Assembly (NCBI GenBank): GCA_023460575.1
Contig: JAEWPQ010000138.1
Location: 1 to 47,661 of the forward strand
Direction: 5' to 3'
Length of the DNA: 47,661 nucleotides
Source of the DNA: Bacillota bacterium
GTDB taxonomy: Bacteria > Bacillota > Clostridia > Lachnospirales > Lachnospiraceae
The notes below the pieces were generated by a model. It saw only the letters and a list, made by a program, of their open reading frames with translations, made no database searches and was not told the DNA's origin. A program made the position numbers and the translations under genes. Position 1 is the stretch's first letter, and each line of letters opens with the position of its first letter. Of this stretch, positions 1 through 7,630 are shown in pieces.

Positions 1-344
1 TAATCTGCCACTGTCGCATGTTTGGCTGTAGTGGCAGATTTGGCATTGCGTCCCCGTTTGTATACGGCAATCTCCTCCGGAGTCAGTTCTTCCCCCTCCA
101 CCAGACTTCTGATGATGTCTGCCTGAGCCTTTGCATTCACCAGTCTGGCACTTTTCTTATGCATATTATTCACCTGTGTGCTTCCGTGGTTCATAACTTT
201 CGTACGGATAATCAGTTCATACACTGCATCTCCGATATAGGCCAGTGCAAGAGGAGAATAACTGGTAATATCTACTTCCTTTAACTGAAGTGTATCTGCA
301 AAAAAACCGGCAAATGCAGACAGTGAAATTATATTCTCTTCCAT
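1..344 (-). CDS. mrnC: Mini-ribonuclease III (MrnC), 3' end outside the window
   Basis: RNase III catalytic-domain protein without a dsRNA-binding domain. In Firmicutes this family matures 23S rRNA. About 114 codons are visible, starting MEENIISLSAF. The segment SPLALAYIGDAVYELIIR (about residues 29-46) is the family signature, with the catalytic Asp and Glu of the GDAVYE stretch. The ATG at 344 lies inside the end of cysS, giving a 16-nt overlap, with a GGAAGG ribosome site inside cysS, so the two are probably translationally coupled. The cysS-mrnC order is common in Firmicutes. The C-terminal part is cut off by the window edge. Identification is confident from motif, size and context. Confidence 0.9.
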   Translation of the reverse strand, partial: MEENIISLSAFAGFFADTLQLKEVDITSYSPLALAYIGDAVYELIIRTKVMNHGSTQVNNMHKKSARLVNAKAQADIIRSLVEGEELTPEEIAVYKRGRNAKSATTAKHATVAD

Positions 345-1732
345 TTTACACCTTCCCTGGTGTCCTCCAGCACAATGCCCTGATCCAACAGTTTTCCCCG
401 GATTTCATCAGCCAGTGCAAAGTCTTTGTCTTTTCTCGCCTGCTGTCTTGCCGCAATCATGGCTTCAATCTCTTCAGCAAGAATTACTTCTTCCTTTTCT
501 GTTATAATGCCTAAAATATCGCAAAGCCTTTCAATAGTATCTTTTAATAAGGAAACATATTCCAGAGAACTCTCCTCATCTGTGGTGGAATTGCTTAATT
601 TCACCAGTTCGAAAATTGCGGAAATGGCATCTGCCGTATTAAAATCATCTTCCATGGCTGCTTCATATTTTTCTACCAGAGCTTCGACCAGACTCCGGTC
701 TTCTTTCTTAAGCAGACCTTCTGTCTTAGCTGCTGCTTTAAGGCTCTTTAATTTTTCAACAGCAGTCAGAATGCGCTCCAGTCCGTTTTTTGAAGATTCC
801 ATTAAATCTGCACTGAAATTTAAGGGACTTCTGTAATGAGCGCTGAGCATAAAGAAACGCAGCACCTGAAGATCATATTTTTCACTGATATCACGGACTG
901 TAAAGAAGTTGCCCAGTGATTTTGACATCTTCTTATTGTCAATATTAAGAAATGCGTTATGCATCCAGTATTTTGCAAACTCTTTTCCGTTCGCCGCCTC
1001 ACTTTGAGCGATCTCATTCTCATGATGGGGGAAGATTAAATCCTCGCCGCCTGCATGAATATCGATCTGGTCCCCTAAATATTTCTTGGACATAACCGAG
1101 CACTCGATATGCCAGCCGGGACGGCCGTCGCACCAGGGGGATTCCCAGTATGGCTCCCCTTCCTTCTTGGGCTTCCAGAGCACGAAATCAGAAGGTTCTT
1201 CCTTTTCCTCTTCTCCGGTTACCTTCAGTTCACGGAAACCTGACTGTAAGTCTTCCAGGTTTTTATGAGACAGTTTTCCATAGTGCTCAAATGATTTTGT
1301 ACGGAAATAAACGGTCCCATCCTTTGCTGCATAGGCATGACCGGAATCAATTAAATCCTTTATCATGTCCAGCATACCGCAGATCTCTTCCGTAGCAAGC
1401 GGATTCTTAGTCGCCGGTTTTACATTCATGGCTTCCATATCCTTTTTGCATTCCTCTATATAGCGCTTTGATACCGTATCTGCATCAACGCCCTCTTCTA
1501 TGGCTTTCTTAATAATCTTGTCGTCCACATCGGTAAAATTGGATACAAAATTCACATCATAGCCCTTATATTCAAAATATCTCCGGACTGTATCAAACAC
1601 AATCATCGGACGTGCATTACCGATGTGTATCAGATTATATACCGTAGGACCACAGACATACATCTTCACCTTTCCGGCCTCTAACGGTATGAATTCTTCT
1701 TTTTGTCTGGATAACGTATTAAATATTTTCAT
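329..1732 (-). CDS. cysS: Cysteinyl-tRNA synthetase
   Basis: Class I aminoacyl-tRNA synthetase that charges tRNA-Cys in the cytoplasm. The 467 residues match the usual family length. The HIGH-type motif is HIGN within CGPTVYNLIHIGNARP near residue 28, and the KMSKS loop is present near residue 268. Zinc ligands typical of CysRS are visible: the Cys of CGPTV, the Cys of HIECSVMS, and the His/Glu of HAGGEDLIFPHHENE. The start has a GGGAG ribosome site. It lies 23 nt downstream of ispF and overlaps mrnC, so ispF-cysS-mrnC is probably one transcript. Nothing unusual is seen. Confidence 0.97.
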   Translation of the reverse strand: MKIFNTLSRQKEEFIPLEAGKVKMYVCGPTVYNLIHIGNARPMIVFDTVRRYFEYKGYDVNFVSNFTDVDDKIIKKAIEEGVDADTVSKRYIEECKKDMEAMNVKPATKNPLATEEICGMLDMIKDLIDSGHAYAAKDGTVYFRTKSFEHYGKLSHKNLEDLQSGFRELKVTGEEEKEEPSDFVLWKPKKEGEPYWESPWCDGRPGWHIECSVMSKKYLGDQIDIHAGGEDLIFPHHENEIAQSEAANGKEFAKYWMHNAFLNIDNKKMSKSLGNFFTVRDISEKYDLQVLRFFMLSAHYRSPLNFSADLMESSKNGLERILTAVEKLKSLKAAAKTEGLLKKEDRSLVEALVEKYEAAMEDDFNTADAISAIFELVKLSNSTTDEESSLEYVSLLKDTIERLCDILGIITEKEEVILAEEIEAMIAARQQARKDKDFALADEIRGKLLDQGIVLEDTREGVKWKRI

Positions 1733-1755
1733 GCTTTCTCCCTTCCATTCTCCTG

Positions 1756-2301
1756 TTATTCATGTTTACAGCAGCCTTTACAGCCCTGACAGTCATTTTG
1801 CATGATTCTGTCATCATAACAGTAATCACCCACAGAAGTTAAAAGAGCAACGGCCTGAGAGGCAATTCCTTCTCCTCTTCCGGTAAATCCAAGTCCTTCC
1901 TCTGTTGTTGCCTTTACATTCACTTTATCAACAGGCAGACCAAGCGCACCCGCGATATTCTCAGCCATTAAGGGTCTGTATGACAAAAGCTTAGGTTTTT
2001 GGGCTATCACTGTGGAATCAATATTCTCCACTACATACCCCTTCTCTTCCAGTAAAGCAGCCACATGCTTTAACAGTTCCATGCTGGAGACTCCTTTATA
2101 CTTTGGATCCGTATCCGGAAAATGTTCCCCGATATCTCCCAGTGCAGCAGCTCCCAGTAAAGCATCTATAATTGCATGGGCAAGCACATCTGCATCTGAA
2201 TGGCCGAGAAGTCCCATCTCGTAAGGAATAGCCACTCCTCCCAGGATCAAATCCCTGCCTTTTGCAAATTTATGAACATCATATCCCTGTCCAATTCTCA
2301 T
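1756..2301 (-). CDS. ispF: 2-C-methyl-D-erythritol 2,4-cyclodiphosphate synthase with Cys-rich C-terminal tail
   Basis: MEP-pathway enzyme that cyclises CDP-ME 2-phosphate to MEcPP for isoprenoid synthesis. The metal-binding motif GYDVH (residues 6-10) and the LLGHSDADVLAHAIIDALLG block (31-50) with the second metal His are present, as are the IDSTVIAQKP and ATTEEGLGFTGRGEGIA blocks. Family members are usually about 155-160 residues. This one has 181, and the extra tail from about residue 157 holds Cys161, 171, 174, 177 and 178, ending CQGCKGCCKHE. The tail looks like a metal or redox site but its role is unknown. The start is preceded by GGAAAGG. Confidence 0.95.
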   Translation of the reverse strand: MRIGQGYDVHKFAKGRDLILGGVAIPYEMGLLGHSDADVLAHAIIDALLGAAALGDIGEHFPDTDPKYKGVSSMELLKHVAALLEEKGYVVENIDSTVIAQKPKLLSYRPLMAENIAGALGLPVDKVNVKATTEEGLGFTGRGEGIASQAVALLTSVGDYCYDDRIMQNDCQGCKGCCKHE

Positions 2302-2334
2302 TATTTTTCCTTTCCTATATAAATAGATCAGATC

Positions 2335-3261
2335 TTAAACGATCATACGAAGTTTCTTACCGATACACCGGATCTCCACATCATTCTGGCAGAAGCAGCT
2401 TTCTCCATCGACATGAACCGCCATGGGACGGTCCATATGAATGTGAATCTCTTCGCAGGAATAGAAACGGATTCCTTTGTTCACGGATTTTTTTCCCATC
2501 AGGGAATTAAGCAGTACACACACCAGCTTTCTCTTCTTCCGGTTATTCATCACGCAGACCGACAGCCTGCCGTCTTCAAAATCAGCATCCGGCGCGAACT
2601 TAAATCCTCCGCCTTCATATGGATGAATGTGGGCCGAAATAAAATAAGCATGGTTAAACTCAATCTTCTGCACTCCATTTAGTAAAATATATCCTTTACA
2701 GGGCTTTGCTGATATCAGCTGTCTGACACCCGCAAGTAAATAGGCCAGCTTTCCAATCCGCAGCCTGTGAAGCAAACCTCTGGTTCTGGAATACAGCAGA
2801 TTATGACAGACAGCAGCATCCATACCGATTCCGGCACTGACCACAAAACGCCGGTGGGAGATCTCACTGTCTCCATAGGATAATACTCCGTAGTCCATCA
2901 ATTTATAGTATTTGGGATGAAGGATCTTATTTAAACACCGGACCGGATTCTTTGGGAGTTTTAAGCTTCTTGCCAGATCATTGCCAGATCCTGCAGGAAT
3001 ATAACCAAGTGTAACACAACTGCACATGGAATATCCGTCTAAAATCTCATTGACTGTCCCATCTCCGCCGACCGCGATGATCACATTGGATTCCTTACAC
3101 CCTTCTGTTAAATTTTTTGCAAATATCTTTGCGTCCCCTGGCTTTTCAGTTAAATATGCCTGATATTCCACACCGGAATCTTTTATAGTCCGTTCCAGCT
3201 TATCCCAGATAATTTTGCCCCGTCCGCAACAGGAGTTCGGGTTAACAATAAAATAGTACAT
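2335..3261 (-). CDS. Diacylglycerol/lipid kinase family protein (YegS/DagK-like)
   Basis: Cytosolic, membrane-associated lipid kinase of the DAGK catalytic family, which phosphorylates diacylglycerol or a related lipid to feed phospholipid turnover. The nucleotide-binding motif GGDGTVNE and the PAGSGNDLARSL motif are both present, as is the N-terminal FIVNPNSCCGRGK. I take the internal ATG at 3261 (MYYFIVNPNS) as the start because GGAGGG stands 6 nt upstream; the 16 upstream codons are probably not translated. The length is then 308 residues, normal for the family. Whether the lipid substrate is diacylglycerol (DgkB) or another lipid cannot be told from sequence. Confidence 0.88.
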   Translation of the reverse strand: MYYFIVNPNSCCGRGKIIWDKLERTIKDSGVEYQAYLTEKPGDAKIFAKNLTEGCKESNVIIAVGGDGTVNEILDGYSMCSCVTLGYIPAGSGNDLARSLKLPKNPVRCLNKILHPKYYKLMDYGVLSYGDSEISHRRFVVSAGIGMDAAVCHNLLYSRTRGLLHRLRIGKLAYLLAGVRQLISAKPCKGYILLNGVQKIEFNHAYFISAHIHPYEGGGFKFAPDADFEDGRLSVCVMNNRKKRKLVCVLLNSLMGKKSVNKGIRFYSCEEIHIHMDRPMAVHVDGESCFCQNDVEIRCIGKKLRMIV

Positions 3262-3409
3262 GGAATCCCTCCGCTTTTTGCTATTTTTTAGTATAACATA
3301 AAACAGCAAAAATGAATATAAAAAAAAAGGAAAAAGGTCATCAGTCCTTGTCGAAATAGATCGAATCCTGTATTTTATAACTTTTTGTTATTCTAATATT
3401 AATTTTTTA

Positions 3410-3438
3410 TTGCGTTTCTTCCACACTTTTTATATAAT
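3410..3438 (+). promoter_or_regulatory. Sigma-A-type promoter for the small secreted protein gene
   Basis: A -35 box TTGCGT (3410-3415), a 17-nt spacer and a perfect -10 box TATAAT (3433-3438) lie about 70 nt before the start of the next gene. The short leader holds a small hairpin around 3453-3475 (CAGT/ACTG and AGGT/ACCT arms). The 196-bp gap 3310-3505 shows nothing else. Confidence 0.6.
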
Positions 3439-3505
3439 ATTCTTAGATTTGTCAGTCAGGTTTGGGACCTACTGCAAGTAAATATAATTAACGGGGGTAT
3501 TTTAC

Positions 3506-3949
3506 ATGAGAAAAGTGCAATTATTTCTCGTTGCTGCACTATTAGCCGCAGCATTCAGCATGACTGCATATGCAGCTGACTGGAAAAGTAACGACCAGGG
3601 TTGGTGGTATCAGAAAGATGATGGTACCTATCCTGCAAACAAGCTGGAGAAAATTGGTGAATACTGGTACTACTTCAACGAAACCGGTTACGCTCAAAGC
3701 GGCTGGGTACAGCTTGATACCGGCTGGTATGAGTTAAATGACTACGGTATCTGTCAGAACCCTATCGATCCTGCTACACAGCAGCCGGCAGGTGCTCCTT
3801 ACGGCGGCTGGATTAAATATGTTGACTGGTTAGGAAGCAAAGAAGAGCTTGGCGCCGTATTTCATAACAACTTTTACTGGATCAAGTTTTATGATATAGA
3901 AAAACCAGATATTACCAATGCAAATCAAACCGATTTTAACCAGGTTTAA
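3506..3949 (+). CDS. Small secreted protein with cell-wall/choline-binding-type repeats
   Basis: 147-residue exported protein. Residues 1-23 form a classical signal peptide (MRK, a hydrophobic Leu/Ala core, then AYA-ADW). The mature part begins with aromatic repeats: DQGWWYQKDDGTYPANKLEKI, EYWYYFNETGYAQSGWVQ, DTGWYELNDYG. These are typical of the CW_binding/choline-binding repeat family that anchors proteins to cell-wall polymers. The last 60 residues are not repetitive and match no domain I recognise. It is monocistronic, with its own promoter, a GGGGG ribosome site and a terminator. No catalytic domain is visible, so a structural or adhesive role is only a guess. Confidence 0.8.
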   Translation: MRKVQLFLVAALLAAAFSMTAYAADWKSNDQGWWYQKDDGTYPANKLEKIGEYWYYFNETGYAQSGWVQLDTGWYELNDYGICQNPIDPATQQPAGAPYGGWIKYVDWLGSKEELGAVFHNNFYWIKFYDIEKPDITNANQTDFNQV

Positions 3950-3963
3950 AAGCCTGATACGAT

Positions 3964-3996
3964 TGGCCAGTGTCAATGATACTGGCCAGTTTTTTT
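3964..3996 (+). terminator. Rho-independent terminator of the small secreted protein gene
   Basis: Perfect 8-bp stem TGGCCAGT / ACTGGCCA with a 9-nt loop, followed by G and a run of T. It begins 15 nt after the stop codon of the upstream gene. Confidence 0.9.
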
Positions 3997-4016
3997 AATC
4001 TCTATTATTTCCTGAA

Positions 4017-4069
4017 AACAAAAAAACACATCAGATCTGACACAAATATCAGACTTTCATGTGTTTTTA
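4017..4069 (-). terminator. Terminator of the tRNA operon
   Basis: On the minus strand, arms ACACAT / ATGTGT enclose an inner TCTGA / TCAGA stem, followed by a run of seven T. It lies directly 3' of tRNA-Met. The outer arms are flanked by A and T runs on both sides, so it may also act on the plus strand. Confidence 0.8.
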
Positions 4070-4072
4070 AAG

Positions 4073-4146
4073 TAGCGGAAGGGAGATTCGAACTCTCGAC
4101 ACCACGGGTATGAACCGTGTGCTCTGGCCAACTGAGCTATTCCGCC
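4073..4146 (-). tRNA. tRNA-Met(CAT), elongator type
   Basis: 74-nt cloverleaf. The acceptor GGCGGAA pairs with TTCCGCT with a G1-U72 wobble, as in the Bacillus elongator tRNA-Met. The anticodon loop is TTCATAC (anticodon CAT) and the T-loop is GTTCGAATC. Discriminator base A; CCA is not encoded. The G1-U72 pair and the lack of initiator features (C1/A72 mismatch, GGG anticodon stem) favour elongator Met over initiator. The tRNA-Ile2 alternative cannot be fully excluded by eye. Confidence 0.93.
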
Positions 4147-4180
4147 ATATTCAATTCTTTGATAAGCGCTTGCTTATCAG

Positions 4181-4253
4181 TGGGACCTACAGGGCTCGAA
4201 CCTGTGACCCTCTGCTTGTAAGGCAGATGCTCTCCCAGCTGAGCTAAGATCCC
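4181..4253 (-). tRNA. tRNA-Val(TAC)
   Basis: 73-nt cloverleaf. The acceptor GGGATCT pairs with AGGTCCC with one G-U. The anticodon loop CTTACAA gives anticodon TAC (valine), and the T-arm contains GGTTCGAGCC. No encoded CCA. It lies 34 nt upstream of tRNA-Met in the same transcript. Confidence 0.95.
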
Positions 4254-4300
4254 AGTGCCTGTCAGGAGCGTTTTTATCTCTTGTTCCCGACTGCCTCATT

Positions 4301-4329
4301 AGTATAATATGAATTGTATTAATTGTCAA
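4301..4329 (-). promoter_or_regulatory. Promoter of the tRNA-Val/tRNA-Met operon
   Basis: Minus-strand -35 TTGACA (4324-4329), 17-nt spacer and -10 TATACT (4301-4306), about 50 nt upstream of tRNA-Val. Near-consensus, as expected for a stable-RNA promoter. Confidence 0.85.
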
Positions 4330-4401
4330 CACTTTTTTGTCAATTTTTTTCTTTTTTTAACAGGTCTTGTAAACCCCTGATTCCTGCGTGGTTTTCTCCA
4401 T

Positions 4402-5286
4402 TTATTCCCCTGTGTGGAACAAGTCAAAAAGCTCTTTATAGTAAGTCTGATAGATACTTCCTTTTCTCCAGATAAAAGAAAAATCATGATTCAGTTTAAA
4501 ATCCTCCAGATGAATTTTTCTTAAAATCCCCGCCTCCAGTTCCTGCTTTACAGCTGTCTCATACAGAAATGTAATGCCCCTCCCTTTTGCAGCCATCTGC
4601 TTTATGGCGCCAATGTTGTTGAGCTCTACGCGGTTGGTAAAATCCTGGAGAAGCAGATTCTTTCCTTCCAGATACCGCTCCAATACATACCGGGTTCCGG
4701 AACCGGATTCTCTGATAAAGATACGTTCAGTGAGAAGGTCTTCCATTTTCTTGACTTCTTTATGAAATATGTAATTCCCGGCACACACAGCGGCAAAGGG
4801 TTCCGAATCATAAACCAGAAAATCATATTCCTTTTTTTGAAAAAATCCTTCCACAAGAGCAAATTCAATCTCGCCTTCATTGAGCTTTTGCAGAAGCTCC
4901 CTGGTATCTGCCACAATCATCCGGACAGAAGAATCCGGATATGCCTCTAAATATCTCATCAGTGCTTCCGGCATCTTATATTCCCCAATGGTCATCGTGG
5001 CTCCGAATACCAGATGCCTTCTTCTCTCAGACTGCTGTTTCATGATTTTCTTCAAATGAAGTTCATCATCTCTCATGGTAATGGCTGCTGATAAAAGAGT
5101 TCTTCCGCCATCTGTCAGGCTGATTTTCTTACCGCTGTATTCAAACAGCCGGACTTTATATTCCTCTTCTAAATATCTGATATGATGAGAAACCGCAGGC
5201 TGTGTAATATTCAGTTCTCCAGCGGCTTTTGTAAAATTCATATGCCTGCACACTGCGAGAAAAGTATCCATCCTAAAATCCAGCAT
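4402..5286 (-). CDS. LysR-family transcriptional regulator (YeiE-like by context)
   Basis: 294-residue regulator. The N-terminal winged HTH (MDTFLAVCRHMNFTKAAGEL, then ITQPAVSHHIRYLE) is a clear LysR DNA-binding domain. The rest is a periplasmic-binding-like effector domain. I take the ATG at 5286 because AAAGGAG stands 8 nt before it. The longer reading to 5325 would run into the intergenic palindrome and lacks a ribosome site. It is divergent from a YeiH-family transporter gene, the same pairing as yeiE/yeiH in Escherichia coli, so it probably controls that gene. The effector is not predictable from sequence. Confidence 0.9.
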   Translation of the reverse strand: MLDFRMDTFLAVCRHMNFTKAAGELNITQPAVSHHIRYLEEEYKVRLFEYSGKKISLTDGGRTLLSAAITMRDDELHLKKIMKQQSERRRHLVFGATMTIGEYKMPEALMRYLEAYPDSSVRMIVADTRELLQKLNEGEIEFALVEGFFQKKEYDFLVYDSEPFAAVCAGNYIFHKEVKKMEDLLTERIFIRESGSGTRYVLERYLEGKNLLLQDFTNRVELNNIGAIKQMAAKGRGITFLYETAVKQELEAGILRKIHLEDFKLNHDFSFIWRKGSIYQTYYKELFDLFHTGE

Positions 5287-5312
5287 CTTTCGTACTCCTT
5301 TATAGTATTTTC

Positions 5313-5339
5313 TAAATGATAACATATATTTATCATTTA
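5313..5339. promoter_or_regulatory. 27-bp perfect inverted repeat between lysR and yeiH, probable operator
   Basis: Arms TAAATGATAA (5313-5322) and TTATCATTTA (5330-5339) are exact reverse complements separated by 7 nt. It lies 27 nt upstream of the LysR start and 78 nt upstream of the transporter start. The A+T-rich dyad contains a T-N11-A-type arrangement typical of LysR sites, so binding by the divergent LysR protein is the simplest reading. Confidence 0.65.
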
Positions 5340-5416
5340 ATAAATATTTATAATTTTATTTTATTGCATTTCTCCTATATAATTGCCTCAGATCAAAAAT
5401 GAGGAGGAAATTACTT

Positions 5417-6415
5417 ATGAAAAAATACGTTCCAGGCCTGATACTGTGCCTGATTGTTGCAATACCCGCCTGGTTTCTTGGAAAACTGGTTCCGGTTGTG
5501 GGCGGACCGGTCTTTGCCATTCTTCTCGGTATGGGCGCTGCACCGTTTCTTACGGGAAAGGAACAAATCCGGCCAGGCATCGCCTTTACTTCAAAAAAGA
5601 TTCTGCAGTACGCTGTGATTCTTCTTGGATTTGGCATGAATCTGTCCACAGTTTTGCAAAAGGGCAGGCAGTCTCTTCCCATTATTGCAGCCACCATCAC
5701 CACTTCCCTTGTTATTGCCTATGTGCTGTTTCGCAAGTTAAAGGTTCCTGAGAAAAGTGCAATTTTAATCGGCGTCGGCTCTTCCATTTGCGGCGGCTCC
5801 GCGATTGCAGCCACAGCTCCGGTCATTGATGCAGACGACAATGAAATCGCCCAGGCGATTTCTGTTATATTTTTATTCAACATCGCAGCTGCTCTTTTAT
5901 TTCCGGCTCTTGGCACCGCACTTGGTCTTTCCAATGAAGGATTCGGCCTTTTTGCAGGAACTGCAATTAATGATACCTCTTCCGTCACTGCAGCAGCTTC
6001 AGCCTGGGATGGAATTTACGGAAGCAATACGCTGGAGGCCGCAACAATCGTCAAATTAACCCGCACACTTGCCATTATTCCCATTACATTGTTTCTGGCT
6101 CTGTACCGGGCGGGCAAAGAGCAGAAAAACTCAGAAAAAAGACCGGCATTAAGTAAAATTTTTCCGTTTTTCGTGCTGTATTTCCTTTTAGCCTCCATTA
6201 TCACCACCGTTTTCGCTCTTCCCCATTCCCTGACCGGGCATATAAAAGAATTAAGCAAATTTTTTATTATTCTTGCCATGGCTGCCATTGGTACCAACAC
6301 CAATCTGCCCAAACTGCTGAAAACCGGTAAAAAACCAATTATCCTGGGGTTCTGCTGCTGGGTTGGAATTTCAGTCGTCAGCCTGACGCTTCAGGTTGTT
6401 CTTGGGATCTGGTAA
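5417..6415 (+). CDS. YeiH-family putative sulfate exporter (UPF0324)
   Basis: 332-residue polytopic membrane protein with about ten hydrophobic segments. It carries the conserved glycine-rich blocks of the family: VVGGPVFAILLGMG, LLGFGMNLSTVL, GVGSSICGGSAIAATAPVI and GTAINDTSSVTAA. The family is annotated as a putative sulfate exporter; the substrate is not experimentally secure. The start at 5417 follows GAGGAGG by 9 nt; an in-frame ATG at 5399 precedes the ribosome site and is rejected. It is divergent from the LysR gene and is likely its target. Confidence 0.9.
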   Translation: MKKYVPGLILCLIVAIPAWFLGKLVPVVGGPVFAILLGMGAAPFLTGKEQIRPGIAFTSKKILQYAVILLGFGMNLSTVLQKGRQSLPIIAATITTSLVIAYVLFRKLKVPEKSAILIGVGSSICGGSAIAATAPVIDADDNEIAQAISVIFLFNIAAALLFPALGTALGLSNEGFGLFAGTAINDTSSVTAAASAWDGIYGSNTLEAATIVKLTRTLAIIPITLFLALYRAGKEQKNSEKRPALSKIFPFFVLYFLLASIITTVFALPHSLTGHIKELSKFFIILAMAAIGTNTNLPKLLKTGKKPIILGFCCWVGISVVSLTLQVVLGIW

Positions 6416-6450
6416 TCTGTTTTAAGTGCACTTTTATGATACAATTGAAT

Positions 6451-6492
6451 AATATAATTAAAGTAATATAATTAAAGTAATATAATTAAAGG
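6451..6492 (+). repeat. Three tandem 14-bp repeats, each with a -10 hexamer, upstream of the FkbM gene
   Basis: Copies AATATAATTAAAGT (6451-6464), the same (6465-6478) and AATATAATTAAAGG (6479-6492). Each contains TATAAT, and the last copy runs into the GGAGG ribosome site. A TTGAAT at 6445-6450 lies 16 nt upstream of the second TATAAT, so that pair forms a plausible promoter. Changes in copy number would change promoter geometry. Confidence 0.85.
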
Positions 6493-6501
6493 AGGCAAGA
6501 T

Positions 6502-7524
6502 GTGTCAAAACAAAGCGCTTCTTCTAAAATAAAAGATAATGCATTGTTGAACAAAGAATATCCTGTACAGGATGAGACCATATCAATTCAGGTTGATAAA
6601 TATTTTGGACGACTGATGAAGTTTATTGAAGAACGTAACCTGGAAGATATCAAGGCTGGAATTAAACAAAATTTACTATACTGTCAGAAAAAAGACGGTC
6701 CGGCTTATCATGCAATTATTAATTATTACAACCGTTACAGCAGCCTGTGGGGCGCTTATGATCCGGATAAGGGAATATATGATCTTGTGGATAACCGTGC
6801 TGATGCATTAGTAAATCATAATAAAGATTTTCAATGGCTGTATGGGCAGCTTAGTGATTATAGATCCAAAAAGATTTTATTAAATATCCTTTCCTATTGG
6901 CTTAAGACTGACAAAACATTGATTGGAGATATCTGTGATAAGTGTTTTAGTCAATATTTTGATTTTGATTTGATACACTGTGATCACAACGAGGTTTTCG
7001 TGGATATCGGAGCTTATATAGGGGATACTTTGATACAGTATACAAATATGTTTGGTAAAAAATGTTATAAGCAGATTTATTGTTACGAAATTGTACCTGC
7101 AAACGTACAGACTATCTATAAAAATGTGGAAACATTTAAACTGGAAAATGTAGTAGTGCGTGAAAAGGGCGTAAGTGATAAATGTGGATTCATGTATCTG
7201 GAGAAAGATGGTATTTCTTCTGTCAAACAGCTTGCAAAGGACGGATCAATCAGAACTCCGACAGTTACCATAGATGATGATATAGAAGGGGAAGTAACGT
7301 TTATCAAGATGGATATTGAGGGTGGAGAAGAAAGTGCATTATCAGGGTGCAAAAATAAGATAGCCCGGTATCACCCCAAATTGGCTTTGAGTGCTTATCA
7401 TAATCATAAAGACCTATGGAAATTAGCACGTATTATTAATGAAATTGACCCGTCTTATCGTTTTTATTTGCGTTATTATGGATATGCGCTGGTTCCTACA
7501 GAATTTATATTATATGCATTGTAA
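6502..7524 (+). CDS. FkbM-family SAM-dependent methyltransferase
   Basis: 340-residue protein. The C-terminal two-thirds is an FkbM-type methyltransferase: the SAM-binding loop is EVFVDIGAYIGDT (about 164-176), then CYEIVPANV, and the family block VTFIKMDIEGGEESAL with HPKLALSAYH. The N-terminal 150 residues are a helical region common in FkbM proteins of glycan loci. The start is GTG at 6502, 7 nt after GGAGG. An ATG at 6500 in another frame stops after ten codons. The substrate is unknown; relatives methylate sugars or polyketides. The gene is visibly more AT-rich than its neighbours and stands alone, which suggests recent acquisition. Confidence 0.87.
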   Translation: MSKQSASSKIKDNALLNKEYPVQDETISIQVDKYFGRLMKFIEERNLEDIKAGIKQNLLYCQKKDGPAYHAIINYYNRYSSLWGAYDPDKGIYDLVDNRADALVNHNKDFQWLYGQLSDYRSKKILLNILSYWLKTDKTLIGDICDKCFSQYFDFDLIHCDHNEVFVDIGAYIGDTLIQYTNMFGKKCYKQIYCYEIVPANVQTIYKNVETFKLENVVVREKGVSDKCGFMYLEKDGISSVKQLAKDGSIRTPTVTIDDDIEGEVTFIKMDIEGGEESALSGCKNKIARYHPKLALSAYHNHKDLWKLARIINEIDPSYRFYLRYYGYALVPTEFILYAL

Positions 7525-7557
7525 TGACCAGATACCAGACAACCCCAAACTTTATGT

Positions 7558-7602
7558 AAACCTTCAGACTGATGTTAACAGAATTACTCAGCCTGAAGGT
7601 TT
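7558..7602. terminator. Hairpin between convergent FkbM and NYN genes
   Basis: Arms AAACCTTCAG (7558-7567) and CTGAAGGTTT (7593-7602) form a 10-bp stem with a 25-nt loop. The downstream tail is T-rich but interrupted. It is placed to end the FkbM transcript and possibly the opposing NYN transcript. Confidence 0.65.
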
Positions 7603-7630
7603 ATTATCTTCGCTTAAGAGTCCTTTTCAT

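Noticed and set aside
4402..5325. Longer LysR start at 5325
   Set aside because: It would extend into the palindrome and has no ribosome site; ATG 5286 has AAAGGAG.
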